Assembly: GCA_023205875.1 (NCBI GenBank) | Contig: CP060765.1 | Coordinates: forward strand, 558,001 to 622,000 | Length of the DNA: 64,000 nt | Direction: 5' to 3' | Source: Chloropicon primus | Taxonomy: Eukaryota > Chlorophyta > Chloropicophyceae > Chloropicales > Chloropicaceae | Shown here: positions 16,022-29,300 of the stretch, in pieces | How the letters are laid out: each line of letters opens with the position of its first letter | Position numbering within the stretch: the stretch's first letter is position 1 | Translations under genes and position numbers: made by a program | The notes under the pieces: model-generated | The model's input: the letters and a program-made list of their open reading frames with translations, nothing else | Told to the model about the DNA's origin: nothing | The model's database searches: none

Positions 16022-17222
16022 ATGTATGAATCGCCTTCGTTCGCGGTGCTTCCTCCGGTCGCTGCCGGGGGCGCGCCTCCTGCTGGTGCGGGACAGAGGG
16101 AGGGGAAGATGCAAGTGGCTCCCTTCGTCGCAGTAGCGTCCGCACTCCTCTACGGGGCCGTCGCCATCGCCATGAACTTCGTCAACAAGGCGACGCTCAT
16201 GTCTTTCCCTCTTTCCGGTACGATTCTTCTGCTGCAGATGTTCATGGGGATCGTCATCGTCAAGACTCTGGCGGCGTTGGGGCTCGTTCAGCTCAGTCGG
16301 AACAGCCTGAGGGTGAAGAAGGCGCTCGAGCTCCTCCCGCTTTGCTTGCTGTACAACGGAAACACGGCAGCGGCTCTCATGGGCTTGAACAGGGTGCAGG
16401 TTCCTGTCTACAGCACGGTCAAGAGGCTGACACCCATGCTGGTCCTTGGGGTGAAGGTGTGCGTGATGAGGAAGAGGCCGCACCCTCACGTTCTGACATC
16501 GGTAAGTGGATGCTCTCCCACCGCTTAGGCTCTGGACTAACAAACACACACACACACACACACGCCCGTTCTCACACGCCCGTTCTCTCTCTCTCCTTCT
16601 CCTGTATCAGGTGGTGTTGGTGGTTGCTGGCTGCGTCGTGGCGGGTGCCGGGGACCTCAGCTTTGATGCGGCAGGGTACACACTTTCGTTCATGAGCTCG
16701 TTCTTCCAGGCCGCGTACCTTCTCGTGGTGGAGCACACGGGGGCGGAGAAGGGGGTGGGGTCCGCGGAGCTCCTGCTGTACAACTCGGTGCTCTCCCTGC
16801 CGTTCTTGCTCTTGCTGGTGGTGCTGACGGGGGAGGTCTACCACATTGGGGAAGCTTACAGGGATGCGACCATCCAGGGATCACTTTTTCCACTGCTTCT
16901 GCTCTTGTGCTCGTGCATGGGCTGCCTGCTCAACTACTCCATATTTCTTTGCACGATAAACAACTCTGCTCTGACCACAACGATCGTCGGGGTGCTCAAA
17001 GGGGTCTTGTCGACGCTGCTGGGCTTCTTCCTCCTAGGGGGCGTGAGGTTCAGCTGGCTCAACGTTGTGGGAATATTCATGAACACGTTGGGAGGCTGCA
17101 TGTACACGGCGGTGAAGTACAGGCAAAAGCAGGCAGCCTTGAGAAAGAGGGCGACCGGGGAAGGAGAGGAGAGACTGCTTGGGGGCGCGAATGGGGAGCG
17201 CCAGCACGAGCATGCCGTCTGA
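16022..17222 (+). CDS. nucleotide-sugar transporter (SLC35D/TPT superfamily)
   Basis: Two exons, 16022-16501 and 16611-17222, joined in frame (364 codons including stop). The 109-nt intron has donor GTAAGT, a (CA)n tract and acceptor TATCAG. The 363-residue product has about ten TM segments and the drug/metabolite-transporter fold. Signatures include NFVNKATLM, ALMGLNRVQVPVYSTVKRLTP and NNSALTTTIVGVLKG, as in SLC35D-type Golgi transporters of UDP- or GDP-sugars. The substrate cannot be read from sequence. A second ATG lies at about residue 30 (MQVAPF). The C-terminus is basic and hydrophilic. Confidence 0.9.
16545..16562. repeat. (CA)n microsatellite in intron
   Basis: A tract of about nine CA units inside the nucleotide-sugar-transporter intron, followed by two copies of a CTCACACGCCCGTT-like 14-mer. 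Confidence 0.85.
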
Positions 17223-17288
17223 GGGGCAACTCTCCGAGAATTAATACAAAGGGGTTCGATTTCTGAAAACATTTTTTAATGATTTTTT

Positions 17289-19870
17289 TTACTGGGAGCT
17301 CTGCACCAACCATCCTTGGGCCTTGGCCACCTCCACGCACTCCATCACTTTCTCCCTTGCGTCCGGGTAGTCCAGGCACAGGTCGTCCAGATTGTTCGTA
17401 ACCCTCTGGAATCCCATCTGTATCTGGTTCTCGCTCAGCTGGCCAGTGGAAGACAACTCCCCGAGCAGCTTCATGAGCTGCTTTTCCGCTTCGCCCTTCT
17501 TCTCCAACACCATGATGAGGCCAAGCTTCACAAACTCGTGGTGGAAATAGGTCGCGCTGAGGTCGCGCAGGCACTTGGAAGCCTCGGCAACGTCTTCGCT
17601 CAAGAGGTACTCCTCCAGAATCTTCTTCATCTTTTCCTTGTGCTCATCGGCAGTGGCCCTTGCTCCCACGCCCCAGCACCTGTGTAGCCTTTCCGCGGCG
17701 TGCCTGGCCGCCAGCAGCTGAGCGCAGTAGGTGAGACACTCCAAGGAAGCGGAATTCGTCTCGCTATCTCTGATGGCCTTTTCGATAAACCGGGGCTGGG
17801 CCAAGTCGTCGACAATGGTTCTGGCGAGGAAGAGGGCGCACTGGGTCACCACATCAGGGACGTCCAAGATGAGGTCGTCCATGTTATCGAGAAGCAGGGT
17901 AAAGCCCTTCTCCACATCCTTCATCGCCAGAACGTCGTTGTACATGTCGCAGAGAAGTATGCAAACCATCTCCTTGTCTTTTGGTCGCCTGTCCATAGCC
18001 AGGGTCAAGGCGCGCTTCACGAACCAGCCACAGTACTGAGACTGGTCCAGCTGCCTCAGGCTGACAATAGCTTCGGCCGCATCCCCGGAGTTGAAGTACT
18101 CCACCAGAAGGTTCGTGGCTGCCTCCCTGAAGGCAAGGAACGAAGCATCGAGCTTGTCCTCTGCCCCTGACGGTGGCCCCTCAGGTGCTTGCGAGTGCCC
18201 GTCGCCGGCAGGAATGCCCGCGAGGACGCCGCATGCGGAGGCCTCCTGCATCACCTTGTCGAATTTCACGGAAGCTTTTGGAATGTCAAGCTCCAGGTCG
18301 GGCAACCTCTGCTTCACTCTGTGGAAGCCCGTGGACATCTGGTGGTCGGAGATTAGGCCCGTCTCAGAAAGCTTCTTCAGCAAGCCCATCATCTTCGTTT
18401 GGATCGACTCCTCCTCCAGCATCATCACCACCGCCTGCTTGACGCACTCGTGGTGGAAGAAGGGGACCTTCAGACTGCTCAAGCAATGGCTCGCCTCCTC
18501 CACGTCCTGGCTCGTGTTGTACTCGTTTAGCAGTCCGTGCATGCTCAACTTGGTGGCGTCAATGTCCCTGCCGGCCCCAGAGCCCCAGCACCTCAGCAGT
18601 CTCTCCGTGGCGTGCCTGTGGTTGATGTGGGTGTCCACACAGTTCAGAGCACCCTGCACCAGTTCCGCATCCACCCCGTCGCCACCACCGCACCCGTCGG
18701 CCATCTTGGCGCGAACTTTCTGGGAGAAGCTCGGGGGAAGGATGTCATCGATCACAGCCCTCGCCATGAAAAGGCTCACAAAGTGCACGGCCTGCGGGTG
18801 GTCCAGCAGGATGTCGTCCAGACTGTACAGCACGTTCTCAAACCCAGTGAAGAACTGCTCCGCGGTCAGCACCTTGGGGTAAAGGAACGAGAAGAGCTGG
18901 GAGATCATCTCCCTCTCCCTCTGGCTCCTTCCCAAGCCAAGGAGCACTGCCTTCTTCACCAGCAGGTGATTCAGCTCCGGCGTCGCGAGCTCCTCCACGC
19001 TCCACCTGAAGTCGACCATGTCTCCGCACAACAAGAACTCCTGAAGATCGAGCTCCACCCGGGACTTGAAGTGCTTCATCTCCTCCTCGCTTCCCTTGTC
19101 GAAGGTCTTGCCGTCCTCGCTGCCGTTCGAGCCCCCCTTTGGGCCGGAGTACTCCCTATAATTGTAGTGTTGTACATCCTCATCAGGGTCGTAGTTCGGG
19201 TCCTTCTCGTCCAGGTAATGCTTGCTGTCCCCCGGGGAGGACACCAAGCCCTTCCAGAAGCCCTTGGACCTGATGCTCTTCTTCTCGCTCCTCTTCTTGT
19301 TGTGGGAGCTGTGGTGGGACTGGGCCCGGGCCGCGCTCGACTGCGAGTACGCCACCGGCACGTAGTTCCCCTTGTCAGCAGCAAGGGAGTCAGCCCTCTC
19401 AAGGCTGGGTCGGCGATCCCTGTCCTTCAAGTGGAGGTGCTGCTTCGCATTCAGCTTGCCATCCTCGTACGTCGCGCCCTGCTTTGCAGGGGACTTGTCC
19501 GTGCTCGGACGCCTCAAGAACATGAGTCCACCGTTCTCCCAAGGGTCGATGTCCAGCACGCTCGGCTTGTTGGACTTTTGGCCAGCAGCGTCCGCCTTGC
19601 CTCCGTCCTCCATCTCGTTCAGCTCATCGTCGCGGCGCTTGTCCGACAGAGCCTTCTCCAGCTGGAGCCTGAGGAGAGCAAAGCAACAGAGGCCAAGATG
19701 AATGATGTTGGAAACACACAAAGACAGAGAGACAGAGAGAGAGAGAGATTCCAGTTGAGCTTTTTTTTGAGAGAGAGTGGTTCAAAAGGGGGAAAGGAGA
19801 GACTCCTCCAAGCGCCTCGCACTCACCTCTGCTCTACGCTCAGGAAGCTATCCGCGTTTAGGTGCGCCAT
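17289..19870 (-). CDS. four-MA3-domain translation regulator (plant MRF1/PDCD4-like)
   Basis: Two exons: 19827-19870 (MAHLNADSFLSVEQ plus two bases) and 17289-19668; intron 158 nt, GTGAGT...CTCAG. The product is 807 residues. The N-terminal part (1-220) is hydrophilic, with GFWKGLV and DEKDPNYDPDED resembling the PDCD4/MRF linker. Four MA3 repeats follow at about 225-340, 385-500, 540-650 and 690-800; repeats 1 and 3 share FLARxIVDD/FMARAVIDD-type ends, repeats 2 and 4 share AAERLxRCWG. Two MA3 domains occur in animal PDCD4 and four in plant MRF proteins, which associate with eIF4A and respond to TOR. So it is probably a cytosolic regulator of translation initiation. Confidence 0.9.
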
Positions 19871-20388
19871 CTCGTCACAAAGATAAAGCAGCAAGAACTT
19901 TTTTTGGTTCCCACTTTTTTGGTCTTGGCTCGCTCGCTCGCAGAGTTTTTTTTTATCCCAAGAGGAAGAAACGCAAAACCAAGGTCCCTCGTGCCTAGGG
20001 TGGTATAAACCGTGCCGTCCGTCCCGGTCCCGCGTCGCTTCACACCGCCCCCACGACCGCGCGGTCGTCCTCGTGCCTCGTGCCTCTGCTCCGGGCGCTA
20101 ACCCTTTTTGCCCTTTTTGATGAGGAGGATAGAGGATGAAGGCGGAATATTATCCATCTTTGGAGGAGCAAGGGCGAGAGGGGGAGAACCGTGGATGGGT
20201 GGACTGGATGCAGGGTACGATCGTCTCTCCCTCACGCTTGAAAGGGAGCTGGTGGGTGGTGAGATGGTATCCAACCCACCGACGGCGGGAGAGGAGGATT
20301 AGGATTAGGATTGGGATTTTGTATTGATACATCGATTCATTAATAATTGTTGTTGTTGTTGCTTTTCGGGCCGATCTCGTCACCTCAA
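19871..20388. other. intergenic, between the MA3-gene promoter and the dynein 3' end
   Basis: A 518-nt region upstream of the MA3 gene and downstream of the dynein stop. A short (GGATTA)3-like run lies at about 20295-20313 and a GTT/GTTGTT tract at about 20347-20362. No ORF is convincing. The MA3 promoter is presumed to be at 19871-20100. Confidence 0.4.
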
Positions 20389-23300
20389 TCAGTCGTCCAA
20401 AGCGCACAGGGCCGCAGTGCCCTGCAAGATCCAGAAGTCTGGGTTCGTCTTCGGATCGATCGGCACGCTCAAGTTCAAGACGTAGTTCGTACTCTGTCCC
20501 GTGGTGCTCAGCACACCGGCACGAACCGAGGTCTTGTACAGGGGGCACTCGTAGTTCTCCTTGGGAGGAACGTAGTTCTCGATCGGCTCGAAGTGAATCA
20601 TGGGAAGGCCAGCAAACATGTTGCCGGGGCTGGACTCGATCAGCATCTTCTTCTCGAGGTCGAACTGGGCGCAGACCAGGAAGAGGCCGTGGATATACAC
20701 CCCGTTCTCCGGTGCGGATTCCAGGCCGTCCAAGGCGGTGATGTCGGTGCAGGTGAAGCCAAAGTTGAGCCTGTCGATGGCAATCTGGGTCTTCCTCGCG
20801 TGGTTCTGCAGGGCACCAGTCAGGAAACCCTGGGGGAAGAACAGGCCAGAGAGCCAGAAGGACTTGGGCTCCCCGTTGCAAAGCCAGTCGTCCATGAAAG
20901 CCACCCTCGCCATGAAATCCTTGACCCAGCCGGCCAAAGGCTTCAAGCTCGGGTAACCGTAGCGGTCCCACAACTGCGGCACCTGATTGTTGAGCATCCT
21001 CGTGAACATGAGATCAATGTCGCCACTCATGACGATGGTACCTTGGATCGCCATCTGAATGTCCTTGAGGGACTTGTTCAGGACCTTGATGAGCCTGTTG
21101 AAGCGATCCATCTCTTGGCCCAAAACCGTTCCCAGGGAGTTGGCCTGCCCGCTCTCCGTCACAGCGAAAGGGTTCCTCTCCTCGCTGGCGTTCTCCCTGT
21201 CGAGGATTCTCGGCATCTTTTCCTCGATTTCCTTGGCAAGCTCCGCCACAATATCCTCGCTCGACTTACCTCCGCTTGCGGTGGAGACCTGGGGCTGAAT
21301 GCTCAGCACGACGTCCACCACCTTCTTGCTCTCCTGCATCTGGAACTGCAAGGTGGCGTTATCGTGCATTCCAAAAATGTCTGGAGTGTCGGTGATGGGC
21401 AGGCCCCTGATGTACGTCTGGTAAGACTCCAAGTCGCCCTCCTCTGGGACCCTGTAGATTCCAGAAGGCGTGAGCTTGTACGACTCGTCCAAGACCTCTG
21501 GGTTGTAGTACTTTGCCAGGATGGACATGAGCAGCCTCCTGTCCAAGTCATCTGTCACCCTTCCACCGTAGTTAATCATTCCGGTGACATAGACGAGAGC
21601 AGGCCATGGAATGAAGTCCTGCTCGTCCAAAAAGTTCCTCAGCGTCATCATCGACGTCTCCAGGTCGCTGTTGCTGAAGTCGTAGGCCTTGTTCCAGCCA
21701 ATGGGTCCGAACTTTCTCCTCTCCTGGATCACGGCATGGAAGAAGTTGCAGGCAAACACGAGCTTCTTCCAGGGGGCTGGCTTCGTGCAGCTGTCCAGGA
21801 AGGCTGGGGGCTGGTCCGCGTAAGATCGCAGAATGTTGGCCCTGATTCCCTTGGGGGGCTCCATGGTCACCTTGATTCCGCTCTGCAGGACCGGCACCGG
21901 GAAGTGAGCCGCAGGCATCGACGTGAGCCACAGGCGGAACTCGTCATGAACGTCAGGATCGGTCTGGAGGCCCTCGACGATCTGCTCCATGCGGACCATC
22001 CAACTCTTGGCCAAGTGGCAGTTCTGCAAGCAGACCCAGTCCCCTGTTTCGGTCGCTTGCCTGATCCTCATCTCTGCGATAGGTCCCTGACCCTGACCCA
22101 AGGAAATGATGTGGAGACGCTCGCCGGGTATCCTGTCCTTGGTCACGGCGAACCTCTGCACCATGCCTGTTGGGTCCGCACCCGTGGAAAGGATGAAGAT
22201 GACCGGGGTGCTCTTGTTCGAGTCCTTGTACACCTCCTCAATGTTCAGCGGAGGAATGTCCGTGAACTCCTTGCCGAGGTTGTCCCCGATGTACCTCTGG
22301 ATGGAGAAAAGCAGGGAGTCCTCCCTGAAGATCTTTGTGAACAGAACCCTGTCAAAGTTGTCGATCCCTCCCTCCCCGAGGGCAGGGATGTCCGCATTCT
22401 GGGGCTCTTCTGACCTGAGGAAATCCTCCCAAGCCTTTGGGTTGGACTTGATGGTTTCCGGCAGGGCCTTCATAGAGTCTACCGAAGCCGAGAGACCCAG
22501 AACGTTCTGCCAAGCGCTCTTGGTCATCCAACCTTGGAGCTCTTGAGGCACCTCAATCTCCTCGTTTCCACCGACGGCTCCCCGGAGGAAGAAGTTCCAC
22601 TTCTCTGCCAAGAGGGTGCCCTCCTGCCTCAGGATCGACGAGCAGATCAAGAACGAGTAAATCGTCTTGTGGGCCTCGAAGAGACCTCTGCACACCATGA
22701 GGTACATGAAGCGGGTCGTGTAAGTCATCAAGTTCTCCAGGCGCTGCTCCACAGTGTCCGCCTTCTCAGACTCGTCGATGCAGTAGTTGAAAAGCTGGGT
22801 GAAGTAGGAGAGCGAGTACTGGTACATGGGATCGATCAGGGCGAGGTCCGCGATCACAAAGTAGAGGATGGATCCCCTGATTGGGGCGGGGCGCCATTCC
22901 TCACGAGCGGCGTTGATCTTCGCCTCTGTCTCCTCCGCTTCTTTCACACGACCGGCGATGACACCGGACGTCAGCTTGGAGTTGTTGAGGGTGTTGATAA
23001 GGACCTCGTCGTCCAGGATGTTGCCCTGGGACTCCTTGAGCAGCTTGAGAATCTTGTCCTCGAGGTCCCTCAGCTGCCTCTTGTCGTTCGAGATGCTCAC
23101 CACCAGCCTGTCTTTCTGCTCCTCCAGGTCCGGCCTCTCCTTCCTCACCAAGTCTCCCAAAAGCTGGTCCTCGAGACCCTTGAAGGTGACGGTGAAGTTG
23201 ATCAGAGTCACCTTGATGCAAATCTCCGGAAGGTAATGGGGGTTCGACATCTTTGTCGTCATGTAGAATCGGAAGTTCTCGTCATAGTCAACGTCGCTGT

Positions 23301-26300
23301 CACCGATTCTGATGAGACTGCGGTTGCCCTGCTTGAAGACCTGCTTCTGAAGGACTGGGTCCAAGGCAGGATCCAGGACCTCCCCGATGTCTTCCAGGAG
23401 CACGGGGCTTCCGATACGGATGCTGTTCTCAAGGGTACGCAAGAGGTTGGCATCCGTGAGCTTGATGGTCCTGAGCCCGTTCTTCGCCTGCATGGTCTTG
23501 ATCCACTTGTTGGCCTGAGACTGGGGGTCAATCATGAGCGGCCACCTCTTGCCTCGGGTCACGAGGATGCCATTGTCAACCGAGACATTGTCTGTCGGGA
23601 GGCCTTGGATGTTCCACTCCCTCACTTCGACGGCACTCGCGCAGACCTTCTGCAAAGTGAAATCGTCGCTTACAGGGATGTTGGACTCCTTGCACAGCTT
23701 CATCCAATCGGCGAGGATGTTGTTTCTGTACGACCCAGTGAAGGCACCCAGGTAAGAGATGTAGCCGGAAGCGTTGAAGACGTCTCCGATCAGCAAGACC
23801 ATGGACTCGGCAATCTGCTCTGCCGTTTCGTTCCATCTCACAGCCTCGTCTCCCAGCGCAGACGTAAGCTTTCCGGCCCTGGCGAGCCTCTTCTCGGACA
23901 AGTCAGCCTGGTCCTTGAGCTCCTTGAGCTCCGACTGCGACTTTTCGAGCTGGGCCTGGAGGCCATCGACCTTGTCCACGACTTCCTTGAGCTGGGCCTG
24001 CTTCTCGGCCAACGCGGCCTGCATGGTTTGCAGCTTGGTCTCCGCCTCCCTCAAAGCTTCCCTCTTTGGGCCCACGACCTTTGCGATCTTCGCGTAAGTG
24101 TCCATGGCGCGGCACCACATGCAAAGGCTCTTCGCCGCATTCGACTGCTTTGCCACGGCATCGGGCGTGAAGACAGGGTCTTCGATGTACTTCTTGATCT
24201 GCTTCAGGACCTTCTCGGGAATGTTGTCCTTGTCATAGTCGATCAGCTTGTTGATGAACTGGATGTCACCCAACACCTTCTTGGCAGAGTCCCAATCGGC
24301 TTTCTGCTGCAAAAGAATGCACACGACTTCCATGGTCATCCCCACGAGCGGTGGCGGGTTCTTAAAACCCTTGATCTCCGTGATGTCGCCCTTGTTCAGC
24401 GCATTCAAGGCCTTTGTCGCGCCTTCCAAAGCAGGCAGGGCCTGGTCAAGATCTTTCTGCGCATCATCCTTGATAGCCTGGGTCTCCGCCGTACTCTTGT
24501 CAACCTCCGCCGCTTCGGCAGAAACGACCTTCTTCACCTTTTCTGCCTCGGCCTTCTCCCCCTCGACCTCAGCGATCAGTTTGGTGGTGGACTCGGACTT
24601 ATCCTTCAGGATCGGCTGCAGCTTGTTCAGCTCCTCCTTCATCGTGTCAACGACCTCGTTGGTCTGCTTCAGTTTGTTCAAACCATTCACGAGACGGTCA
24701 CGAGAGATGGAATACTCCTCTCTCTTCTCCGCCAGGAGCTGGACGTACATGTTAATCAGGTCCAAGTAACTCTTTGGGGTGATGTAGTACTTCCTTCTCA
24801 GCTCACTGTAGAACAGCTCGTTCGCCTTGGTGATCGAGAGGTGCACATCCACGCACGCCCTCGCGACGGCCTTGTTGATCTCGTCGGACTCCAGCTTCAC
24901 ATTCGCGAGGTACTGCTCCGACACGGACAGCAAAGCGTCCTCGGGCCACTGGGAGTACCAGTCGATCGTGCAGCAGTTGATCAGAGATGGGAACTGCCTG
25001 CACCTGGCCCTGAAAGCTTCTCCGACCGGAGACATGCAGAGCACGATGTGCAGGTTGTCCCTGACCCTGTCCACGAAAGCTTGGTAGAGCCCGTCGCGGG
25101 ACAGCTGCATGCCCTGGTCATCACACCACTGCCTGATGTCAGCGATGCACTTCTCCTTCTCGTCGGACGTGTACATCCCTGGCACCTCCCCACTGTTCAG
25201 AATGTTGTTGACGTCCTCGACGAAGCTCTCGTCTGCGATCTGGTTGTCCGTGAACAGGAAGGCGAGGGGCGTGCCGTCGATTCCGGCCTTCTTGTAAAGG
25301 CTCTTGATGTCCTCCCTGAACTCGTTCAGCTTGTACCCCCTCTTCAGCTCGATCTGGAAGCACTCCGTGTCGCTCATGTGGCAGGCAAACCTCGTGAGGG
25401 ACTGCTTTCCGGATCCGCCCACGCCAACGAGCATGGCGTTACCCCTGGGCTGCCTCAGGACCCTAGCGAGCCTGTTGACGTGCTCGATGGCATCCCTGAA
25501 GAACACAAGGTTCATGGCGTTCGTGCTCGACATGTTATAGTCATCGAGGTAATCGATCAAGAGCTTCTTCACCTTCTCGAGCTCCTTTACCTCCTCGTAG
25601 ACCTTGTCCTCCCTATCGACCCCAAGACGAAGGTAGTCTCCGAACATAATCGGTTCGCTCTCAAAGTACTCCTCGTAAGACTCCGGGATGCTGAACCTTC
25701 CTCGAAGCATTTGGTGCATCATCTCCATCAACCACTTTTTGTCCTCGTCGTTGATGAGACGGTCGTGGAACACCCTCATGTTCTCGTGGGCCCACAACTT
25801 GGTGAGGACCTCCTTCTGCTGGCAGTTTCCAGGCTTGATGAGCAGGATGCCCTGGAAGACCTTGGAAATGTCTCTCAGGTTGAACGTATAGTGAGACTTG
25901 GTCGGCGTGGGCAGGAGCTCCGTGCTGATTCTGTTGTAGATCTCGATGGTGGAGTCCACCATCGGCTTCAAGAGGCCCTTGAACTCCGGAGGGAAGTCCT
26001 CCAAGAAGCCGCCGCAGATCGACGAGAAGATCTTTTGCATGACCTCCTCGCTCGGTTGCGGAACGTTCAGGAGGGCAAAATGCCTGACGAAGCGGGGGGT
26101 GATTTCCTGCCTTCCTCCTCCCGGTGGAGCGCAAGCAGTGCAAATCACGGTGTCCTCGATGTCCTTCCAGAACAGCTTCTTCCTGTCATAGAAGCCCTTG
26201 AAGTCCTGGAACTGCCTCAGCAGCTCCACCGGTGGCTGTGCGCCGTACGTCTCTCTCGCAGGCATGTTGACGTCGTCCACGAAGAGCACGAACTTCTTCC

Positions 26301-29300
26301 CTGGGGGAGCCCCAAATCTCGTCTTGCGCTTCTTCTCAAGCTTGGACTCGATGAGGAACTGGGTGTCGATCGCGGTCGTCTGGGCACTGAAGTTGGCAAC
26401 GATTGGCAGGATGTTCTTCTCCTGAGAAGTGCTGAGCAGGTTCATCGCGATCGCACTCTTGCCCACACCACTCTCTCCGATGAAGAGCACACTGTAGTTG
26501 ACATCCAGGAAGGTGCCCATCAACCAGCTGTACCTAGTCGTGTCCAGCGTCGGCACGAGGAGCTGGAAGTAAGGCACGTCCGACTTGTACTCAAAGGACT
26601 TGACGATGTTGCCCCACGGCTTGAATTCGAGCTCTTCGTTGATGTAGTAGTCATACAGCTGACCACCGGGAGGGAGGGAGCAGTTCTCCGAGAGCTCCTC
26701 GCGGGCGAATTCATCGAACTTCTCCCAGAACGTCTCGATCACGTTTCCTGAAACTCCCCAGACCAGGGAGAAGGCAAAGAGCTGTCCCAAGGCTCCCTTC
26801 ACAGTCTCGGTGTTGTTCTCCGCCGACCGGTGCGTTTCAAAGAATTGCAGAAGGAGGGATTCAATGACCTTTGACACCGTGGTGACGAGATTGATGTCCA
26901 CCGAGCCGATGTATTCCCTGCAATTCTTGCGAATGTACTGCAGGCAATGGTTGATGTGGGCATCGAAGAGGGCAAGAAGGCTCTGGCAAAGCTCCGCGGA
27001 GTCGGACGCCTTCTTCTCCAGCAGCTTATCCGCGAGGTGAGCAAGCCACGTCTGAATGTAGGGCCTCCACCCCGTCGTCTCAGCTGGGACGTAGACCATA
27101 CCGCATCGACTCACTGTGGCTGGAGACGCCACCGCGAGGTCCTGGACCTCGAAGAGCATCCTCATCGTCGTTGGGTTGAGCTTGATTCTCTCACCATTTG
27201 GCAAGCAAAGGGTGCAGTTGTCATCCAGCACGGTGTTCATGTTCTCGATCCAGATCGCGTCGACAGGGCCATCGAAGACCACCCACTTCTTGTCCTCCTT
27301 CGTGTCCGCCACGGCATTCCTGATCAGGGTCGATCCGAGGCCATCCGTCCACTCGTTGGTCAGAAGGTTGTACTCTCCGTACAGCTCTCCCATTTTGATG
27401 CACTTTGGGTTGAACACGTAAGTGTGCGTCTTCTGGAACGACTCGTTGGGGTTGTTCCTTTCCCTCAACAGGGTCATCGCAGCCTTCAACATCCTGTAGA
27501 TCTCGGTCTTGCCACCACCCGTGGGGCCCACAAGCATGACTCCAAAACGGACGTTGAACGTCTCGTAGAGCTGAATGACCTTCAAGATGAAGTCATCCAC
27601 CGTCTGGAGGGTGGCATCTGTCGTGCACTTCTCGATCGCAGTCTTCAGATCACCGTAGTCGTTGGCAGGCACCTCGACTCCAGGGAAGAGGTCCTTGACG
27701 ATCGCGTTGAAAAGGACGCAATCCTCCTCCAGGAACTTCGGGATGTTGCTGTCCCTCATGGCACGAATGAGGGTGATGTCCTCACTGAGGTTCGGCGAAG
27801 CACGCTTAAGACTGCCCGCCATGACAAGAACGGATTTCAAGGCACGCATACCGAAATCGTAGTGATCCTGCTGAGACAGCTGCTCACTCGACAGCTTGTA
27901 GAGCTTGACCATCTTTCTCGACAGAGTCTTGGCGTCCTCGAAGCCTTCGGCAAAGAGCATGACCTCGGCCACGAGCGCGTAATCTGGAATCATCATGGCC
28001 ACGTTCCTGAAGAGGGCCTTCAAGTTGTCAGGGAGCTCAGTTCTGCCCGCATAACCTGGGTTCATCGTGATGAACACGCCGCATGGGATGAGCCTGATCT
28101 CCCTGCCTTCGAAGACGAACTTGTTCACACCCGCCTTCATCGCGTTCTGAATCGTTAGCAGCTGCTGGGCGACCACAGAAAGCACCTCAATGTCAATTCT
28201 GTTGAACTCGTCGAAGCAAGCCCAAGCTCCGCACTGCGCGAGACCGGAGAAGAATTTGCCCATGAACTTGTAATCCAAGTTATCACCACAGTTGAACACG
28301 ACGCACTGGATACCCAAGGCTTTTCCCAAATCCTTTGTCGTCTCTGTCTTGCCAGTACCGGCTGGACCGGCTGGGGCTCCTCCCAGTTTCAGATGCAGCG
28401 CCCCGGTCAGGGTCATGTAGCACCTATCCGTCATTGGGGTCACGACCAGACGGGGCTGGGCACCAAGGTACTCGTAGCCGTAGACGAACTTCGCGTTGAC
28501 TTGGCGCACGATAATCGAATCCGTTTCTTCGCTCCAGTAGAACCTGAGCTGCATTTGCCAGCCGAAGTCTGAGATCTTGTGAATCTTTTCGCCGATCAGA
28601 TTGGACACTATGTCTCTGTTGTGGACGTCCAGGGTGATCAGGGTCACAAGGATCTTACGCTGAAGTTTCGTCAGGTCGGTTCTCACCAGCTCCGAAAGCA
28701 TGGCCAGGTTCTTGACGTTCTTCTCGAGGAAGGTCTCCAGGTCGCTTCCAGGGTTCTCCGAGTTTGGCGCAAGGCAAGCCTCAAGCTCCCCGCACCAATG
28801 GATGCTGTGACAAGAGAGAACGAGCTGGGCTGGCTGGGCCAGGATCCACTCTTTCCTCTCGCTGCTAGCATAGTCATTGTAGCCCTTTTTGCCCAACCTC
28901 TTGAGAGAGTTCTGCATGAAGGTCTCCACATCAGTGAGCCACTTCTCGATATTGCCCCTGGCCCTCAAGTTCTTTCCGAGGCTCACGTACTCGCCCTCGC
29001 CAGACTTCATGCCGAAAATGTCCGTGCTCTTTGGATCTTCCCCAAAGTCAAGACTCTTGATGCCGTCAAAGCACTTGGACATGTGCGGCTGAACGGCCTG
29101 GACGTTCTTGGTCTGCGAAAGGATCTCCAACAGCTCGTCGTTGGACAAGAAGTAGAAACGAGGGAAGCTCATCCTCTTCGTCTCCAAGTAGTCCTCGAGG
29201 TTCTTCTGGACCTTCTCCAAAGTCTCGTTGCTCTTTTGGAAGAGCTCGAGCCATCCCGGGGTGCTGCCCGCCTGCAAAGCGTTTCCGCGGTCCTTGGTCC

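Noticed and set aside
20293-20315. GGATTA repeats that recall telomeric DNA
   Set aside because: Only three imperfect copies in an intergenic region; not the TTTAGGG type of green algae.
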